Below are positions 7,133-16,308 of a stretch of DNA of 64,000 bases, piece by piece. The first letter of the stretch is position 1, and the number at the start of each line of letters is the position of its first letter. The position numbers and the translations under genes are program-made. This stretch comes from Helicobacter_D ganmani (GTDB taxonomy: Bacteria > Campylobacterota > Campylobacteria > Campylobacterales > Helicobacteraceae). The stretch lies in assembly GCF_965138225.1 (NCBI RefSeq), contig NZ_CBCSAX010000008.1, one strand, 5' to 3'. Under the pieces are notes generated by a model, which worked only from the letters and a program-made list of their open reading frames with translations, had not been told where the DNA came from and did not search any database.

Positions 7133-8929
7133 TTAAGAAAGCGCATTTTTTGCTTCTTTGATAATTCCCTCATCTTTACCCAAATCCACCCAAGCAAACT
7201 GCCTACCGCTTTGCATTTCTCCGCTTAACAAATCTCCACTATTGCGATATTCTAAATCCATTTGTGCGATTTCAAAGCCATTTTGCGTTTGGGAGAATCT
7301 TGCTAGTCGCTCAGTTTGCTGTTGTTTGGTAAATAAAAAACAATACCCTTTTAAGCCGTTACGACTCACTCTCCCACGCAATTGGTGCAAAGTTGCCAAT
7401 CCTAACCGCTCCGCCCCTACAATCACAATCGTGCTTAAACTCGGCAAAGAGATTCCAACCTCGACCACCGTCGTAGCAAGCAGAATCTTTCCCCTTTCAC
7501 GAAACTCCTCCAAAACCTGCTCTTTATTTTTGTCCTTGCCATATGTGCTATAAACACCCTCAAAATTCTTTTTCCAAAACTCTTCACCCTCTTTTAATGC
7601 CGTATAATTGGAATTTTTGCTCTCCTCTACCAAAGGATAAACAATAATAATTTGATGTTTTTGCGCAATTTCTTGTCTGATATGCTCCAACAAATCTTTA
7701 AAATCGTTTTTATAGATAATACGCGTCGTAATGTCTTTTTTGAAAGGCAAATCTTTGATAAAACTAAAATCCACAAAATTAGATTCTATCATCGCTTGCG
7801 TGCGCGGAATCGGCGTCGCAGAAAACTGCAAAATATGTGCGCGTTTGGAATCGCATTCAAACATTCTTTCTAGTGTATTCCTTTGTGCTGTGCCAAAACG
7901 ATGTTGCTCATCTATCATCACAAGCGCACAATTGCTCAAATCTTGATAAAGCAAGGCGTGTGTCCCGATGATAAAATCGCTTTGCGATAAATCACCCTTT
8001 TTGTCACTTTGCGTTAAGAGCGCAATTTTTAAATGATTTGGCAAAAATTTTTGTGCTTCATCAAAAAGTTGCTTTGCCAAAATGGAAGTGGGTGCCATCA
8101 ATACGCTGCGATGAGGATAAGCCATCATCACACTTGCTAGAATAACGATTGTTTTACCACAGCCCACATCACCAACAATCACGCGTCTTGCAGATTGATT
8201 ACTTTGGAGTGAAGCTTGAATCTCACAAATTGCATTTTCTTGTCCTTTGGTAAGCTCAAAAGGCAAAGATTCAATCCAAGATTGTATAGGATTATTTAGC
8301 GAAATAAGGCTTAGAAAATGACGTTTTTTTGAGCGCAAAAGACGCATATATTCGTAAATTTCAACAAACTTGATTGCCTCCAAAAATTTGCCAAAAAAAC
8401 TATGGTTTTTTGCAAAATCTTGCACAAATTTTTCGTTCGGGTGATAAATTTTTACAAGAGATTCCAAAACCCACAAAGGCACTTTAGGATAAAATTCTTG
8501 TAAGAATCCTAAAGTAATCCCATTTGCAAAATCCCTTGCGCTCTTTTCTTTCATACCTTTAAAGCCAAAATTCAATACGATTTCACCTGTATTTTTTAAT
8601 ACTTTGGGTTGCAATAAAGTATAAAATCCCGCGTTTTTTTGGAGTTTTCCACTGACAATTAACACAGAATCGGGTTTAAAAATGCTCTTATGATAAGGTT
8701 TCGGGTGAAAGATTAATAGCTCTATCTCACATTCAAATTTTGGAGCAAAACACAAAATATGCGCTACTTTGAGATTCTTATAATTTCGGACTTCCACTTC
8801 CAAAACTATATTTTGATTCACTTCCAAAGATTCGCTCAAAAAAGTGTTTGTATAACCCTTTGGTAAAGAATATAAAACTGCTTCAAAAGGCGTCTTACCA
8901 AACTTACTAAAGCCCAAACCTAAGCCCAA
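7133..8929 (-). CDS. recG: ATP-dependent DNA helicase RecG
   Basis: Branch-migrating helicase acting on stalled forks and recombination intermediates. The 598-aa product has an N-terminal wedge/OB region (about 1-200) and an SF2 helicase core. Motif I is GDVGCGKT, motif II is DEQH (in VMIDEQHRFG), motif III is FSATPIPRT, and the C-terminal TRG-like segment LRGRVSRNG is visible. It is shorter than E. coli RecG (about 690 aa) but normal for Campylobacterota. The start is TTG at 8929; an in-frame TAG nine bases upstream excludes a longer form. It lies 12 bp after the M16 gene, so is probably in the bamA unit. Confidence 0.95.
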   Translation of the reverse strand: MGLGLGFSKFGKTPFEAVLYSLPKGYTNTFLSESLEVNQNIVLEVEVRNYKNLKVAHILCFAPKFECEIELLIFHPKPYHKSIFKPDSVLIVSGKLQKNAGFYTLLQPKVLKNTGEIVLNFGFKGMKEKSARDFANGITLGFLQEFYPKVPLWVLESLVKIYHPNEKFVQDFAKNHSFFGKFLEAIKFVEIYEYMRLLRSKKRHFLSLISLNNPIQSWIESLPFELTKGQENAICEIQASLQSNQSARRVIVGDVGCGKTIVILASVMMAYPHRSVLMAPTSILAKQLFDEAQKFLPNHLKIALLTQSDKKGDLSQSDFIIGTHALLYQDLSNCALVMIDEQHRFGTAQRNTLERMFECDSKRAHILQFSATPIPRTQAMIESNFVDFSFIKDLPFKKDITTRIIYKNDFKDLLEHIRQEIAQKHQIIIVYPLVEESKNSNYTALKEGEEFWKKNFEGVYSTYGKDKNKEQVLEEFRERGKILLATTVVEVGISLPSLSTIVIVGAERLGLATLHQLRGRVSRNGLKGYCFLFTKQQQTERLARFSQTQNGFEIAQMDLEYRNSGDLLSGEMQSGRQFAWVDLGKDEGIIKEAKNALS

Positions 8930-8941
8930 TCTTAACTATAG

Positions 8942-10240
8942 CTAATTTTCTGCACTAACAATGGCAAAACTAAGATTCTTAATCTCTTGATGTGATTGAA
9001 TGTAATCATTGACTTCTTTTAAAGTGAGCTTGGAAATCTCCTCTAACACTTGCTTATTAAAATCCAATGGCAAACCATTATAATAATAAGTAAATGCTGT
9101 GCCTAATCTTTGGGAAAGCGTCTCGTTGCGTAAAGGCTCACTTCCTAGTAAATAATCCTTTGCTTCTTGTAATTCTTTGCTTGTGATTCCTTTTTCAACA
9201 AATTCCTCTACTACCTGCTGCACGAGACTTTGAGCTTCTTTTTCATTTTTGAGGCTTGTTTGCAAATATCCTTGTGCCGATGCTTGCGTATGTGTTGCGT
9301 TTAGTCGCATAACCGCAGAGTAAGCAAGCCCTCTTTTCACGCGCACTTCCTCCAACATACGACTGCCAAACCCACTGCCTCCAAGCACAAATGAAGCAAC
9401 TTTAATCAATGCAGATTCCTTTTGCAAATTATCAACATTCAAAGGTGCGCCAAAATAAATATAAGCCTGCTGCGTGTCTTTAAGCAGACGTTTGGTTTGC
9501 CTTAAATCATTCGCAAAGATAGGCTTAAGTGCCATTGCCTTACCTTGCGGTAATGATTCAAGCGCATTTTCTAATTCTTTTGCAACACTTTCAAATTCCA
9601 ATTCCCCACCCACAATAAGAATCAGAGAATTTAAATTGATATGCTGCCGATAAAAATTTTCTATTTCCCTTAGAGTAATCTTAGCAATAGAATCCTGCGT
9701 ACCACTTAGAGGAAACTCCAATGCGCTTCCTTTGAAAAGCATAGATTTCAATATTTTACTTGCCTGATAATCATAATCACTCTCCCGCTCTAAAATTGCT
9801 ACTAAGGAGTTTTCTTTGACTTTATCCAATGCTTTTTGTGTAAAATTTGGGCTTTGGAGCAGTTCTTTTAAAAGTGCGATTCCATCTTTTTGCATTGCAG
9901 TCATTCCACTTAATGTAAAACTCAATGTTTCCAATCCACTTCCCACACTCAACGCAAGGGCTTTTTCCTCTAGTTTTTTAGAAAACTTTGTAACACCTAG
10001 CTCCTTTGTCCCCTCATTAAGCAAAGAGCTTACAATATCAGATATCCCTAAACTTTTGCCATTACTCACTCCGCCTGCACCCTTAAAAACAAGCTGAATA
10101 TAAAACAAAGGTAGCTGCGTATTTTTTTCATAAATTATAGGAATCTCTACACCTTTTATATGTAACTTTTTCATCTCAAGTGCCATCAAACTTCCTTTCA
10201 TTATCCAAAGACTAAAAAAAATTATAAAAAACTTTTTCAC
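8942..10240 (-). CDS. M16-family peptidase homologue lacking the zinc motif
   Basis: An exported protein of the insulinase/processing-peptidase fold (432 aa). The N-terminus is a signal peptide (KKFFIIFFSLWIM...). The M16 pattern around KGAGGVSNGKSLGISDIV then LLNEGTKEL is clear, but the HxxEH zinc motif is absent: its place reads SDIVSS-like. It therefore resembles the non-catalytic subunit of M16 pairs and the H. pylori YmxG-type protein HP0657, which has the same neighbours (mqnC, bamA). I chose GTG 10240, which lies directly after the mqnC stop with GGAG upstream, rather than an in-frame ATG 63 bp earlier inside mqnC. Confidence 0.85.
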   Translation of the reverse strand: MKKFFIIFFSLWIMKGSLMALEMKKLHIKGVEIPIIYEKNTQLPLFYIQLVFKGAGGVSNGKSLGISDIVSSLLNEGTKELGVTKFSKKLEEKALALSVGSGLETLSFTLSGMTAMQKDGIALLKELLQSPNFTQKALDKVKENSLVAILERESDYDYQASKILKSMLFKGSALEFPLSGTQDSIAKITLREIENFYRQHINLNSLILIVGGELEFESVAKELENALESLPQGKAMALKPIFANDLRQTKRLLKDTQQAYIYFGAPLNVDNLQKESALIKVASFVLGGSGFGSRMLEEVRVKRGLAYSAVMRLNATHTQASAQGYLQTSLKNEKEAQSLVQQVVEEFVEKGITSKELQEAKDYLLGSEPLRNETLSQRLGTAFTYYYNGLPLDFNKQVLEEISKLTLKEVNDYIQSHQEIKNLSFAIVSAEN

Positions 10241-10241
10241 C

Positions 10242-11363
10242 TTAAAATTGCTCCAAAATGTTATAAGCCGTGTTGCGCTTGGCTGGAATCTCGCCGATAT
10301 CACGAATCAAAGAAATCATCTCTGCTTGATTCATAGAATTACTAGCTCCTGCGGCTGCAACAACATTTTCTTCCATCATCGTGCTACCCAAATCGTTTGC
10401 CCCAAACAGCAATGCAAGTTGTCCAATATAAGAACCTTGCGTAACCCAACTGCTTTGAATATTTTGAAAATTATCCAAAAAGATTCTGCTACACGCAAGC
10501 AATCTCAAATAGCGGTTTGAAGAGGCTTTGTGCAGATGCGGAAATTCCTCTTGCAATGGCGTAAAAGCAGGTTGAAAACTCCATAAAATAAACGCCCTAA
10601 AGCCATTGGTTAAATCTTGTAAATCTCGGATTCTTGTCCAATGCTCTATAATATCCTCATCTTTTTCTACACTTCCAAACATCATTGTTGCCGTGCTTTT
10701 TATTCCTAGCTTATGGGCTTCCCTATGCACTGCTATCCATTCTTCACTATCTAGTTTCTTAGGAGCAATCACATCACGCACCCTATCACTTAAAATTTCT
10801 GCGCCCGCACCGGGTATAGAAGACAAACCGCACTTTTGCAAGCGTGCTAAAACTTCAGTGATTGAGATTTTAGAAATCTTTGCAATATAATTAATCTCAA
10901 TCGCAGAGAATCCATGCAAGGTGATTTGAGGATATTTTTGCGCAATATGTCGCACCAAATCCTCATACCATTCAATTTTTAGACTCGGATGCACTCCTCC
11001 TTGAAAAAGAATCTGTGTGCCACCAATTTCTAACAATTCGTCTATTTTTTTATCAATCTCCTCAAAGCTTAAAATATAGGTTTCGCTCTCATTAATTCTG
11101 CGTTTAAAGGCACAAAACTTGCAATCTACCCAACAGATATTGGTATAATTAATGTTTCTATCCACAACAAAAGTCGTGATATTGTCAGAATGCAACTGCT
11201 TTTTGATAGCAAACGCACGCTCACCCAATTCCTTAAGAGAGGCATTCTGCATTAAATCCAAAATCTCCTCCTTGCTGATTCGGGGCAATTTAACTTTCAC
11301 GACAGCATTTACCTCTTGCGAATTCTTAGCAAAAACCTCTCGCATACCTTCAAGATTCTCCAT
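10242..11363 (-). CDS. mqnC: Cyclic dehypoxanthine futalosine synthase (radical SAM)
   Basis: Catalyses cyclisation of dehypoxanthine futalosine in the futalosine route to menaquinone, the respiratory quinone of Helicobacter. The 373-aa protein has the radical SAM cluster motif CWVDCKFC followed by AFKR (about residues 77-88), the downstream GGTQILFQGG motif and the GAGAEILSDRVR segment typical of the MqnC/CofH group. Start ATG 11363 overlaps the bamA stop as TAATG, indicating coupling. MqnE, a relative, is distinguished mainly by neighbours and fine sequence; the HP0655-HP0657 synteny supports MqnC. Confidence 0.92.
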   Translation of the reverse strand: MENLEGMREVFAKNSQEVNAVVKVKLPRISKEEILDLMQNASLKELGERAFAIKKQLHSDNITTFVVDRNINYTNICWVDCKFCAFKRRINESETYILSFEEIDKKIDELLEIGGTQILFQGGVHPSLKIEWYEDLVRHIAQKYPQITLHGFSAIEINYIAKISKISITEVLARLQKCGLSSIPGAGAEILSDRVRDVIAPKKLDSEEWIAVHREAHKLGIKSTATMMFGSVEKDEDIIEHWTRIRDLQDLTNGFRAFILWSFQPAFTPLQEEFPHLHKASSNRYLRLLACSRIFLDNFQNIQSSWVTQGSYIGQLALLFGANDLGSTMMEENVVAAAGASNSMNQAEMISLIRDIGEIPAKRNTAYNILEQF

Positions 11364-13615
11364 TAGAATCTCTGTCCCATTGTAAATTCAAAAGAGGAAG
11401 TATCATCACCCGGCTTATCGTCTAGTGCATGTGGGAAGAGGAAGTTGATTGCCCCAATAGGAGAAATCCATTCAATTCCAACACCAACAGAGCTACGCTT
11501 AATATCGTTAATATTTTTTTGTCCTATCATTCCATAATCATAAAAAATAAGGAATCGCATTTGAACGGTTTCAAACATACCATAGCTTAATTCTGCTGTG
11601 TTATAAAACATTTGTTTTCCACCGATTCTCAATCCATCTTTATCCCGTGGTGTAATAGAGCGATTCTGGAATCCTCGCACGCTATTAACGCCTCCTAGAT
11701 AAAATTTCTCATTGATAGGCAAAAAGCCCTCATCTTGAGCATATCCAGCCTTTGCGCGGTATCTGAAAATCAAATCTAAATCCGTCCAATCCTCAATGGA
11801 ATGGTAAAGGTTGAAAGTTCCATAATACTTGATAAACTCCGCGTCTCCTCCAATGCCTGCAAACTCCGTGCTACCTGTCGCTTTTATTCCGCTTTTTGGG
11901 AAAAAATAAGCATCCGTGCTATCATAGCTAAGTCCCGGAATCACGGAGGATTTTATATATTTATCCCCTCCATAATACCTAGTATAAAGGTTGCGAAGAT
12001 AGGCGTTATCAAAGTTAGAAAGCTTGGTTTCTTGATAAGTATAGCCCAAAGTCAAGTCTAGTTGGTCCCAAATTCTGCGTCCGCCTACGATATTAAAACC
12101 TGTCATCGTCTCGGTATAATCATAGTCATCGTATTCCATACGATACACTTCAGTGGCTAAAGAGTAATCACTATCTAGCACAGCGGGATTGTAGAGATTC
12201 ACACGATAGGAATCTGAAACTTCGCTTTTATCCAAATAAACCCCTGCAGTTAAGCCTGTTCCAAAAATATTGCGGTCTTTAACAGATATACTTCCCATTA
12301 ACCCATCATAGCTTCCATAACCGATTCCAAAAGTAAATTCCCCTGTTTTACCCTCTTTGACATTCACAAGTAAATTAACGCGCTCCTCATCTATCCGCTC
12401 TTCCTCTATCTCTACGCTTTCAAATCCTCCTGTTCGCATAATTGCATTTTTGGATAAAGTAATCTTGCTCATTTCATATTCATCGCCCGGCGCAAGTAAA
12501 ACATTCCGACGAATCACGCGGTCAAGCGTTCTATTATTTCCCGAAATCAATACATCATTAATATGCACCTTTTTACCCGGCTGCACATAATAAACAATTC
12601 TCACTTCACTATTTTCTTTATCTTTATCTAAATCTGGTGTTATCCTTGTAAAGGCATAACCTAAATCTCCTATTTTATAGCGAATTGCCTCTGTGTCCTT
12701 ACGCATTGTGTCAATATTAAATTTTTTGCCTTTTTTGATTTTAATCACATCGTATAACTCTTCTACTGCAATCACATCTTCCTCTAAAACAATTTCTACT
12801 TCTGAAACCTTATAGAGTTCTCCCTCATTAATATAAAAATCAAGCTCTGCCTTGTAAGTTGTAAAATCTGTTTTCAAAAAAGGTGTGCTTACTTCCGCAT
12901 CTAAATAGCCTTTTTGCATATACAAATCACGGATTCTATGTCCATCAGTTTCCACTTCATTAACACGCAATTTACCACTATTAAATCCCCACATCCAACC
13001 AAGAAATTCTCTTTCTTTATTTGCAGTTGCCGCCTCAATGCGTGAGATTTTTAAATTTTCTCTACCATAATAATTTGCTTTTTGAATAATAATTTCTTCA
13101 CCTTTGTTAATTTCTAAGGTAACTTTCAAAGCATTAGTAGAAATCTCCTCTGTTTTTACTTCAACAATCGTGTCATAATACCCTTGTGCTTCCATTAAAT
13201 CAATGATTTTTTTGCGCACATTAGCAATTTTTGCCTCATCATAAACATCGCCCTTTTTTAATCCAATTTCTTTATCAATTACATCTTGTTCTTTTCCTGC
13301 TCCATAACCGCTGACAATCAGACTTGCGATGACGGGTTTTTCCAAAAAATGAAAAGTTAAGATTCCGTTTTCTTCTGTTACCCAAATGTCTTTAAAGTAA
13401 CCTTGCGAATAAAAGCTATGGATAGAGGTATCCACCAAATTGATATCTAGTGGCTCATTGAGCCGAACCTTGGTAATTTCATTGGCAATCAGAGGGGAAA
13501 TGTAATTTAACCCCTCATAGCGCACTTCTTTGATAATTGGCAAAGCAGCAAAAAGATTTGTTGAAAAAATCAATAGAATTGCGGGAAACAAAAAAGTTTT
13601 AGAAGAGAAACGCAT
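11363..13615 (-). CDS. bamA: Outer membrane protein assembly factor BamA
   Basis: Central subunit of the BAM machine that inserts beta-barrel proteins into the outer membrane. The 750-aa precursor starts with a signal peptide ending near FAALP. Five POTRA repeats follow (from KEVRYEGL to about residue 410), then a 16-strand barrel with the conserved NSVRGFQN motif near the C-terminus and a terminal phenylalanine (FTMGQRF). Own promoter upstream; mqnC and the M16 gene follow in the same direction with overlapping or adjacent codons. Confidence 0.97.
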   Translation of the reverse strand: MRFSSKTFLFPAILLIFSTNLFAALPIIKEVRYEGLNYISPLIANEITKVRLNEPLDINLVDTSIHSFYSQGYFKDIWVTEENGILTFHFLEKPVIASLIVSGYGAGKEQDVIDKEIGLKKGDVYDEAKIANVRKKIIDLMEAQGYYDTIVEVKTEEISTNALKVTLEINKGEEIIIQKANYYGRENLKISRIEAATANKEREFLGWMWGFNSGKLRVNEVETDGHRIRDLYMQKGYLDAEVSTPFLKTDFTTYKAELDFYINEGELYKVSEVEIVLEEDVIAVEELYDVIKIKKGKKFNIDTMRKDTEAIRYKIGDLGYAFTRITPDLDKDKENSEVRIVYYVQPGKKVHINDVLISGNNRTLDRVIRRNVLLAPGDEYEMSKITLSKNAIMRTGGFESVEIEEERIDEERVNLLVNVKEGKTGEFTFGIGYGSYDGLMGSISVKDRNIFGTGLTAGVYLDKSEVSDSYRVNLYNPAVLDSDYSLATEVYRMEYDDYDYTETMTGFNIVGGRRIWDQLDLTLGYTYQETKLSNFDNAYLRNLYTRYYGGDKYIKSSVIPGLSYDSTDAYFFPKSGIKATGSTEFAGIGGDAEFIKYYGTFNLYHSIEDWTDLDLIFRYRAKAGYAQDEGFLPINEKFYLGGVNSVRGFQNRSITPRDKDGLRIGGKQMFYNTAELSYGMFETVQMRFLIFYDYGMIGQKNINDIKRSSVGVGIEWISPIGAINFLFPHALDDKPGDDTSSFEFTMGQRF

Positions 13616-13663
13616 TATTAAAAACCTTAAAAATAATTTTTTACCTGATTTTAAAAGCTATAA

Positions 13664-13716
13664 TTATACCTTTTAGTAGATTAAATAACACAACTAAAGC
13701 TAAAAAAATATATAAT
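13664..13716. promoter_or_regulatory. Divergent promoters of bamA and tyrA
   Basis: In the 129-bp gap a minus-strand TATAAT at 13669-13664 serves bamA (ATG 13615). A plus-strand TATAAT at 13711-13716 serves tyrA (ATG 13745). The region is very AT rich, as usual for Helicobacter promoters. Confidence 0.6.
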
Positions 13717-13744
13717 TTTATAAATTTTACACAACGGACAGATT

Positions 13745-14572
13745 ATGCAGGCAGGAATTATTGGACTTGGACTTATTGGCGGCTCATTAGGGCTTGCACT
13801 GAAAGAAACAGGAATGTTTAAACGAATTATTGGATTGGATAATAATCCCCTGCATCTTCAACAAGCACTTTCTTTGGGACTTGTAGATGAGGGGGCAGAG
13901 CTAGAGGAGATTAAGCTTTGTGATGTTATTTTTCTTGCAACCCCCGTAGAAGCAATTTTACAACTTCTGCCTAGTCTTGTTGGTATCGCACCTCATTGCA
14001 CGATTATTGATTTAGGAAGCACCAAACATCTGATTTCTAAAAGTGTACCTTTAGAGATTCGTAAAAACTTTGTCTGCGCCCACCCAATGAGTGGAACAGA
14101 AAATTTCGGTCCCAAAGCCGCTTTTAAAGAACTTTTGCCACATCATATTTTAGTTTTGACTGATTTAGAACAAAGTGGAGAATTACAAGTTGCGATGGCA
14201 AAAGAAATTTTTGTCGCACTCAAAATGAATATTATCAAAATGGATTCCAAGTCTCACGACAACCACGCAGCCTTTATCAGCCATTTACCCCACATCATCA
14301 GTTATGCGCTTGCCAATACCGTGCTATCGCAACAAAACCCAAACGATATTTTAGCTCTTGCTGGCGGTGGATTTAAAAGTATGGTTAGAATCGCGAAGAG
14401 CTCCTCAAGAATGTGGTGCGACATTTCTAAACAGAATCGCGAAGAGCTCCTAAAATCTCTTGACTTTTTCCAAAAAGAAATTCATTTTGCACAAACACTC
14501 ATTCAAGAAGAAAAATGGGACGAACTTGAAAAATGGATGGCAAAAGCAAACTCTTTGTATGAAATTTTTTAA
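13745..14572 (+). CDS. tyrA: Prephenate dehydrogenase
   Basis: NAD-dependent oxidative decarboxylation of prephenate to 4-hydroxyphenylpyruvate in tyrosine synthesis. The 275-aa protein begins with a Rossmann dinucleotide motif GLGLIGGSLG (residues 7-16). The conserved HPMSGTE catalytic segment lies near residue 120, and DNHAAFISHLPH near residue 178. No fused chorismate mutase or ACT domain is present. A tandem near-repeat of about 12 codons, AKSSSRMW/KQNREELLK, contains the string AATCGCGAAGAGCTCC twice (about 14390 and 14434). The frame is intact. Confidence 0.95.
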   Translation: MQAGIIGLGLIGGSLGLALKETGMFKRIIGLDNNPLHLQQALSLGLVDEGAELEEIKLCDVIFLATPVEAILQLLPSLVGIAPHCTIIDLGSTKHLISKSVPLEIRKNFVCAHPMSGTENFGPKAAFKELLPHHILVLTDLEQSGELQVAMAKEIFVALKMNIIKMDSKSHDNHAAFISHLPHIISYALANTVLSQQNPNDILALAGGGFKSMVRIAKSSSRMWCDISKQNREELLKSLDFFQKEIHFAQTLIQEEKWDELEKWMAKANSLYEIF

Positions 14573-14580
14573 TGGCATTA

Positions 14581-14598
14581 GATTCCCAAAAAGGAATC
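14581..14598. terminator. Short hairpin between convergent tyrA and DUF2892 gene
   Basis: GATTCC (14581-14586) and GGAATC (14593-14598) form a 6-bp stem with a CAAAAA loop in a 32-bp gap between convergent stop codons. A T-rich run follows at 14604-14613. A weak but suitably placed terminator. Confidence 0.4.
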
Positions 14599-14604
14599 CA
14601 AAAT

Positions 14605-14763
14605 TTATTTTTTAAAAAACTTATAAAGTGGGCAGTAGCCATACACTGCACTAAGCAATGGCAATAGCGAGAGAAGCCACCACCAACTTTGACATACAAA
14701 GCCAAATACAAAATACAATAACATTGCTACGATTAATCGGATTGTTTTATCTAAATTGCTCAT
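14605..14763 (-). CDS. 52-aa DUF2892-type inner membrane protein
   Basis: A short gene from ATG 14763, preceded by a strong AAGGAGG site, to TAA 14605. The product starts MSNLDKTIRLIVAMLLYF, has two hydrophobic helices separated by CQSWWW, and ends with YGYCPLYKFF. This is the pattern of the DUF2892 (YgaP C-terminal) membrane domain, including the conserved N-terminal NxDRxIR-like motif and the terminal GxCPLY. It is encoded 9 bp downstream of the sulfide:quinone-reductase-like gene and is probably co-transcribed. DUF2892 domains are often linked to rhodanese or sulfur-handling proteins, consistent with this context. Confidence 0.85.
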   Translation of the reverse strand: MSNLDKTIRLIVAMLLYFVFGFVCQSWWWLLSLLPLLSAVYGYCPLYKFFKK

Positions 14764-14772
14764 TTTTCCTCC

Positions 14773-16134
14773 TTATGCTCTTGCGTGAATCATTCCGCTC
14801 ATTACCATTGGTTTCATCAAATATACTTTTACAAACCAATTCAACCAACTCTCTCTTGTCGCTCCAAAACATGGCATACTTGGTGCTGTGCCTTCATAAT
14901 CAAATTCCACCATTACCGCCTTGCCATAATGCGTAAGCAAAGGACAAGCAGTATATCCGTTAAACTTCGCCTTGAGTGGCTGATTATTTAAATGAGCAAT
15001 GAGATTCTCTGCAATCACAGGATATTGTTTGCGGATACTTGCCCCTGTCTTTCCTTTTGGAACACCAGCACAATCCCCAATCGCAAAGATATTTGAATAT
15101 TTTTTATGCTGCAAGGTATAAGAATCTACATCTACCCAATTCCCGTCAGTATGCCCTTTTGTGATTGCAAGACCTGCTTCTGTAATAAAATCAGCAGTTT
15201 TCATAGGAGGAATCACAAATAAATAGTCATAGGGCTTTTCAAAACGTTCTTTTGAAACCTTTTGCTCACCATTTTCTGTGTAAGGCATTAATTTTTCAAA
15301 AGTAGCAATATTGCGTGCTGTATCTACTTCTACAAGTTGATGGCGCATTAAATAAGGCATTTTACGTTCAATGTAAAATTGCTCAATCATTTTCGCGTGT
15401 GTTGGACTTGAAAGCATTGCTCCACCACCTGTGTATAGGCACATATCTATCTTTTCTTTTGTGTGATTTGTTACGCTCAAATCCTCTAATAAAAAATTAA
15501 TTTTCTTATTTGCTCCGCCGCATTTAAAGGGTGTATTTGGCTCTGCAAAGATAACTTTTCCTCCCTCTTTAGCTGCCTTTTTCATCATGCTTTGCGCCTT
15601 GACTGCTCCATCGGGAGTATAAATGCTTGTAACATTTGTATTTGGGTCATTGACAAACTCTTCTGTCAATCCTTGATACTTCTCAAACTGATTCATCGTT
15701 CCTGTGCCAATTATCAGATAATCATAGGGATAAACTTGTCCGCTTGTTGTTGTTAGATTGTTAGTATTTGGATTTACCGCACTTACATTTTCTTGAATCC
15801 ACTCTACCTTACTATCAATCAAGTCTTTTTTATTGTATTGTGTATCTTGTTTGTTATAGATTCCAGCAGCGATTAATGTAAATCCAGGCTGATAATACAG
15901 AATCGGGTCTGCATCAAAAAGCTTGATTTTAGCATTTGGCAACTCTTGTACTAATTTCGCAGATAAAGAGATTCCTCCGAGCCCCGCCCCAATAATCGCG
16001 ATATTTGGGGCTTTATCAGATTTTGCCTCTGCCTTTGTCGGTGTTGCTAAACCAACACCTCCTAGTGCAATACCACTTGCACCTAGAATTTTTAATAAGT
16101 CTCTTCTGCTCAAGTTTTCTTTATCTTGTTGCAT
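14773..16134 (-). CDS. Tat-exported FAD oxidoreductase, sulfide:quinone reductase-like
   Basis: A 453-aa flavoprotein. The N-terminus has a twin-arginine motif SRRDLLKIL (residues 9-17) followed by a hydrophobic stretch, so a periplasmic location is expected. The FAD-binding IIGAGLGGIS motif is near residue 46, IGTGTM in the middle and the second FAD-contact FAIGDCAGVP near residue 345. Cysteines at FKCGG and the PCF/CPLL segments resemble the redox Cys of Sqr and flavocytochrome c sulfide dehydrogenase. I placed the start at ATG 16134 because AAGGAG precedes it and the Tat signal begins there; an in-frame ATG 69 bp upstream adds an unlikely hydrophobic lead. Substrate is inferred. Confidence 0.85.
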   Translation of the reverse strand: MQQDKENLSRRDLLKILGASGIALGGVGLATPTKAEAKSDKAPNIAIIGAGLGGISLSAKLVQELPNAKIKLFDADPILYYQPGFTLIAAGIYNKQDTQYNKKDLIDSKVEWIQENVSAVNPNTNNLTTTSGQVYPYDYLIIGTGTMNQFEKYQGLTEEFVNDPNTNVTSIYTPDGAVKAQSMMKKAAKEGGKVIFAEPNTPFKCGGANKKINFLLEDLSVTNHTKEKIDMCLYTGGGAMLSSPTHAKMIEQFYIERKMPYLMRHQLVEVDTARNIATFEKLMPYTENGEQKVSKERFEKPYDYLFVIPPMKTADFITEAGLAITKGHTDGNWVDVDSYTLQHKKYSNIFAIGDCAGVPKGKTGASIRKQYPVIAENLIAHLNNQPLKAKFNGYTACPLLTHYGKAVMVEFDYEGTAPSMPCFGATRESWLNWFVKVYLMKPMVMSGMIHARA

Positions 16135-16162
16135 ACTCGCTCCTTCTGTTGAATGTAACAAA

Positions 16163-16168
16163 ATTATA
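16163..16168 (-). promoter_or_regulatory. -10 element of the Sqr-like gene, with nearby direct repeat
   Basis: TATAAT at 16168-16163 on the minus strand, 29 bp before the ATG. The plus-strand string GTAACAAAAT occurs twice close by, at about 16155 and 16192, flanking the promoter. It could be a regulator site or chance. Confidence 0.5.
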
Positions 16169-16308
16169 GTGCAAACCTCACATAAAATGCGTAACAAAAT
16201 CACGATATAAAATGCACAATAAAATCACAAGATTCGCTTGAATGAATTCATCATTTTTAAAGATTTTTAAAGTTAAAATAAGACAAACATTAATAAATAG
16301 GATTTTTT

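Noticed and set aside
10241..10303. Longer N-terminus of the M16 protein
   Set aside because: It would lie inside mqnC and would put 21 polar residues before an evident signal peptide that starts at GTG 10240.
14499..14711. Minus-strand 70-aa frame overlapping tyrA and the DUF2892 gene
   Set aside because: The frame at 14605-14763 has a strong ribosome site and a recognisable family; this one does not.
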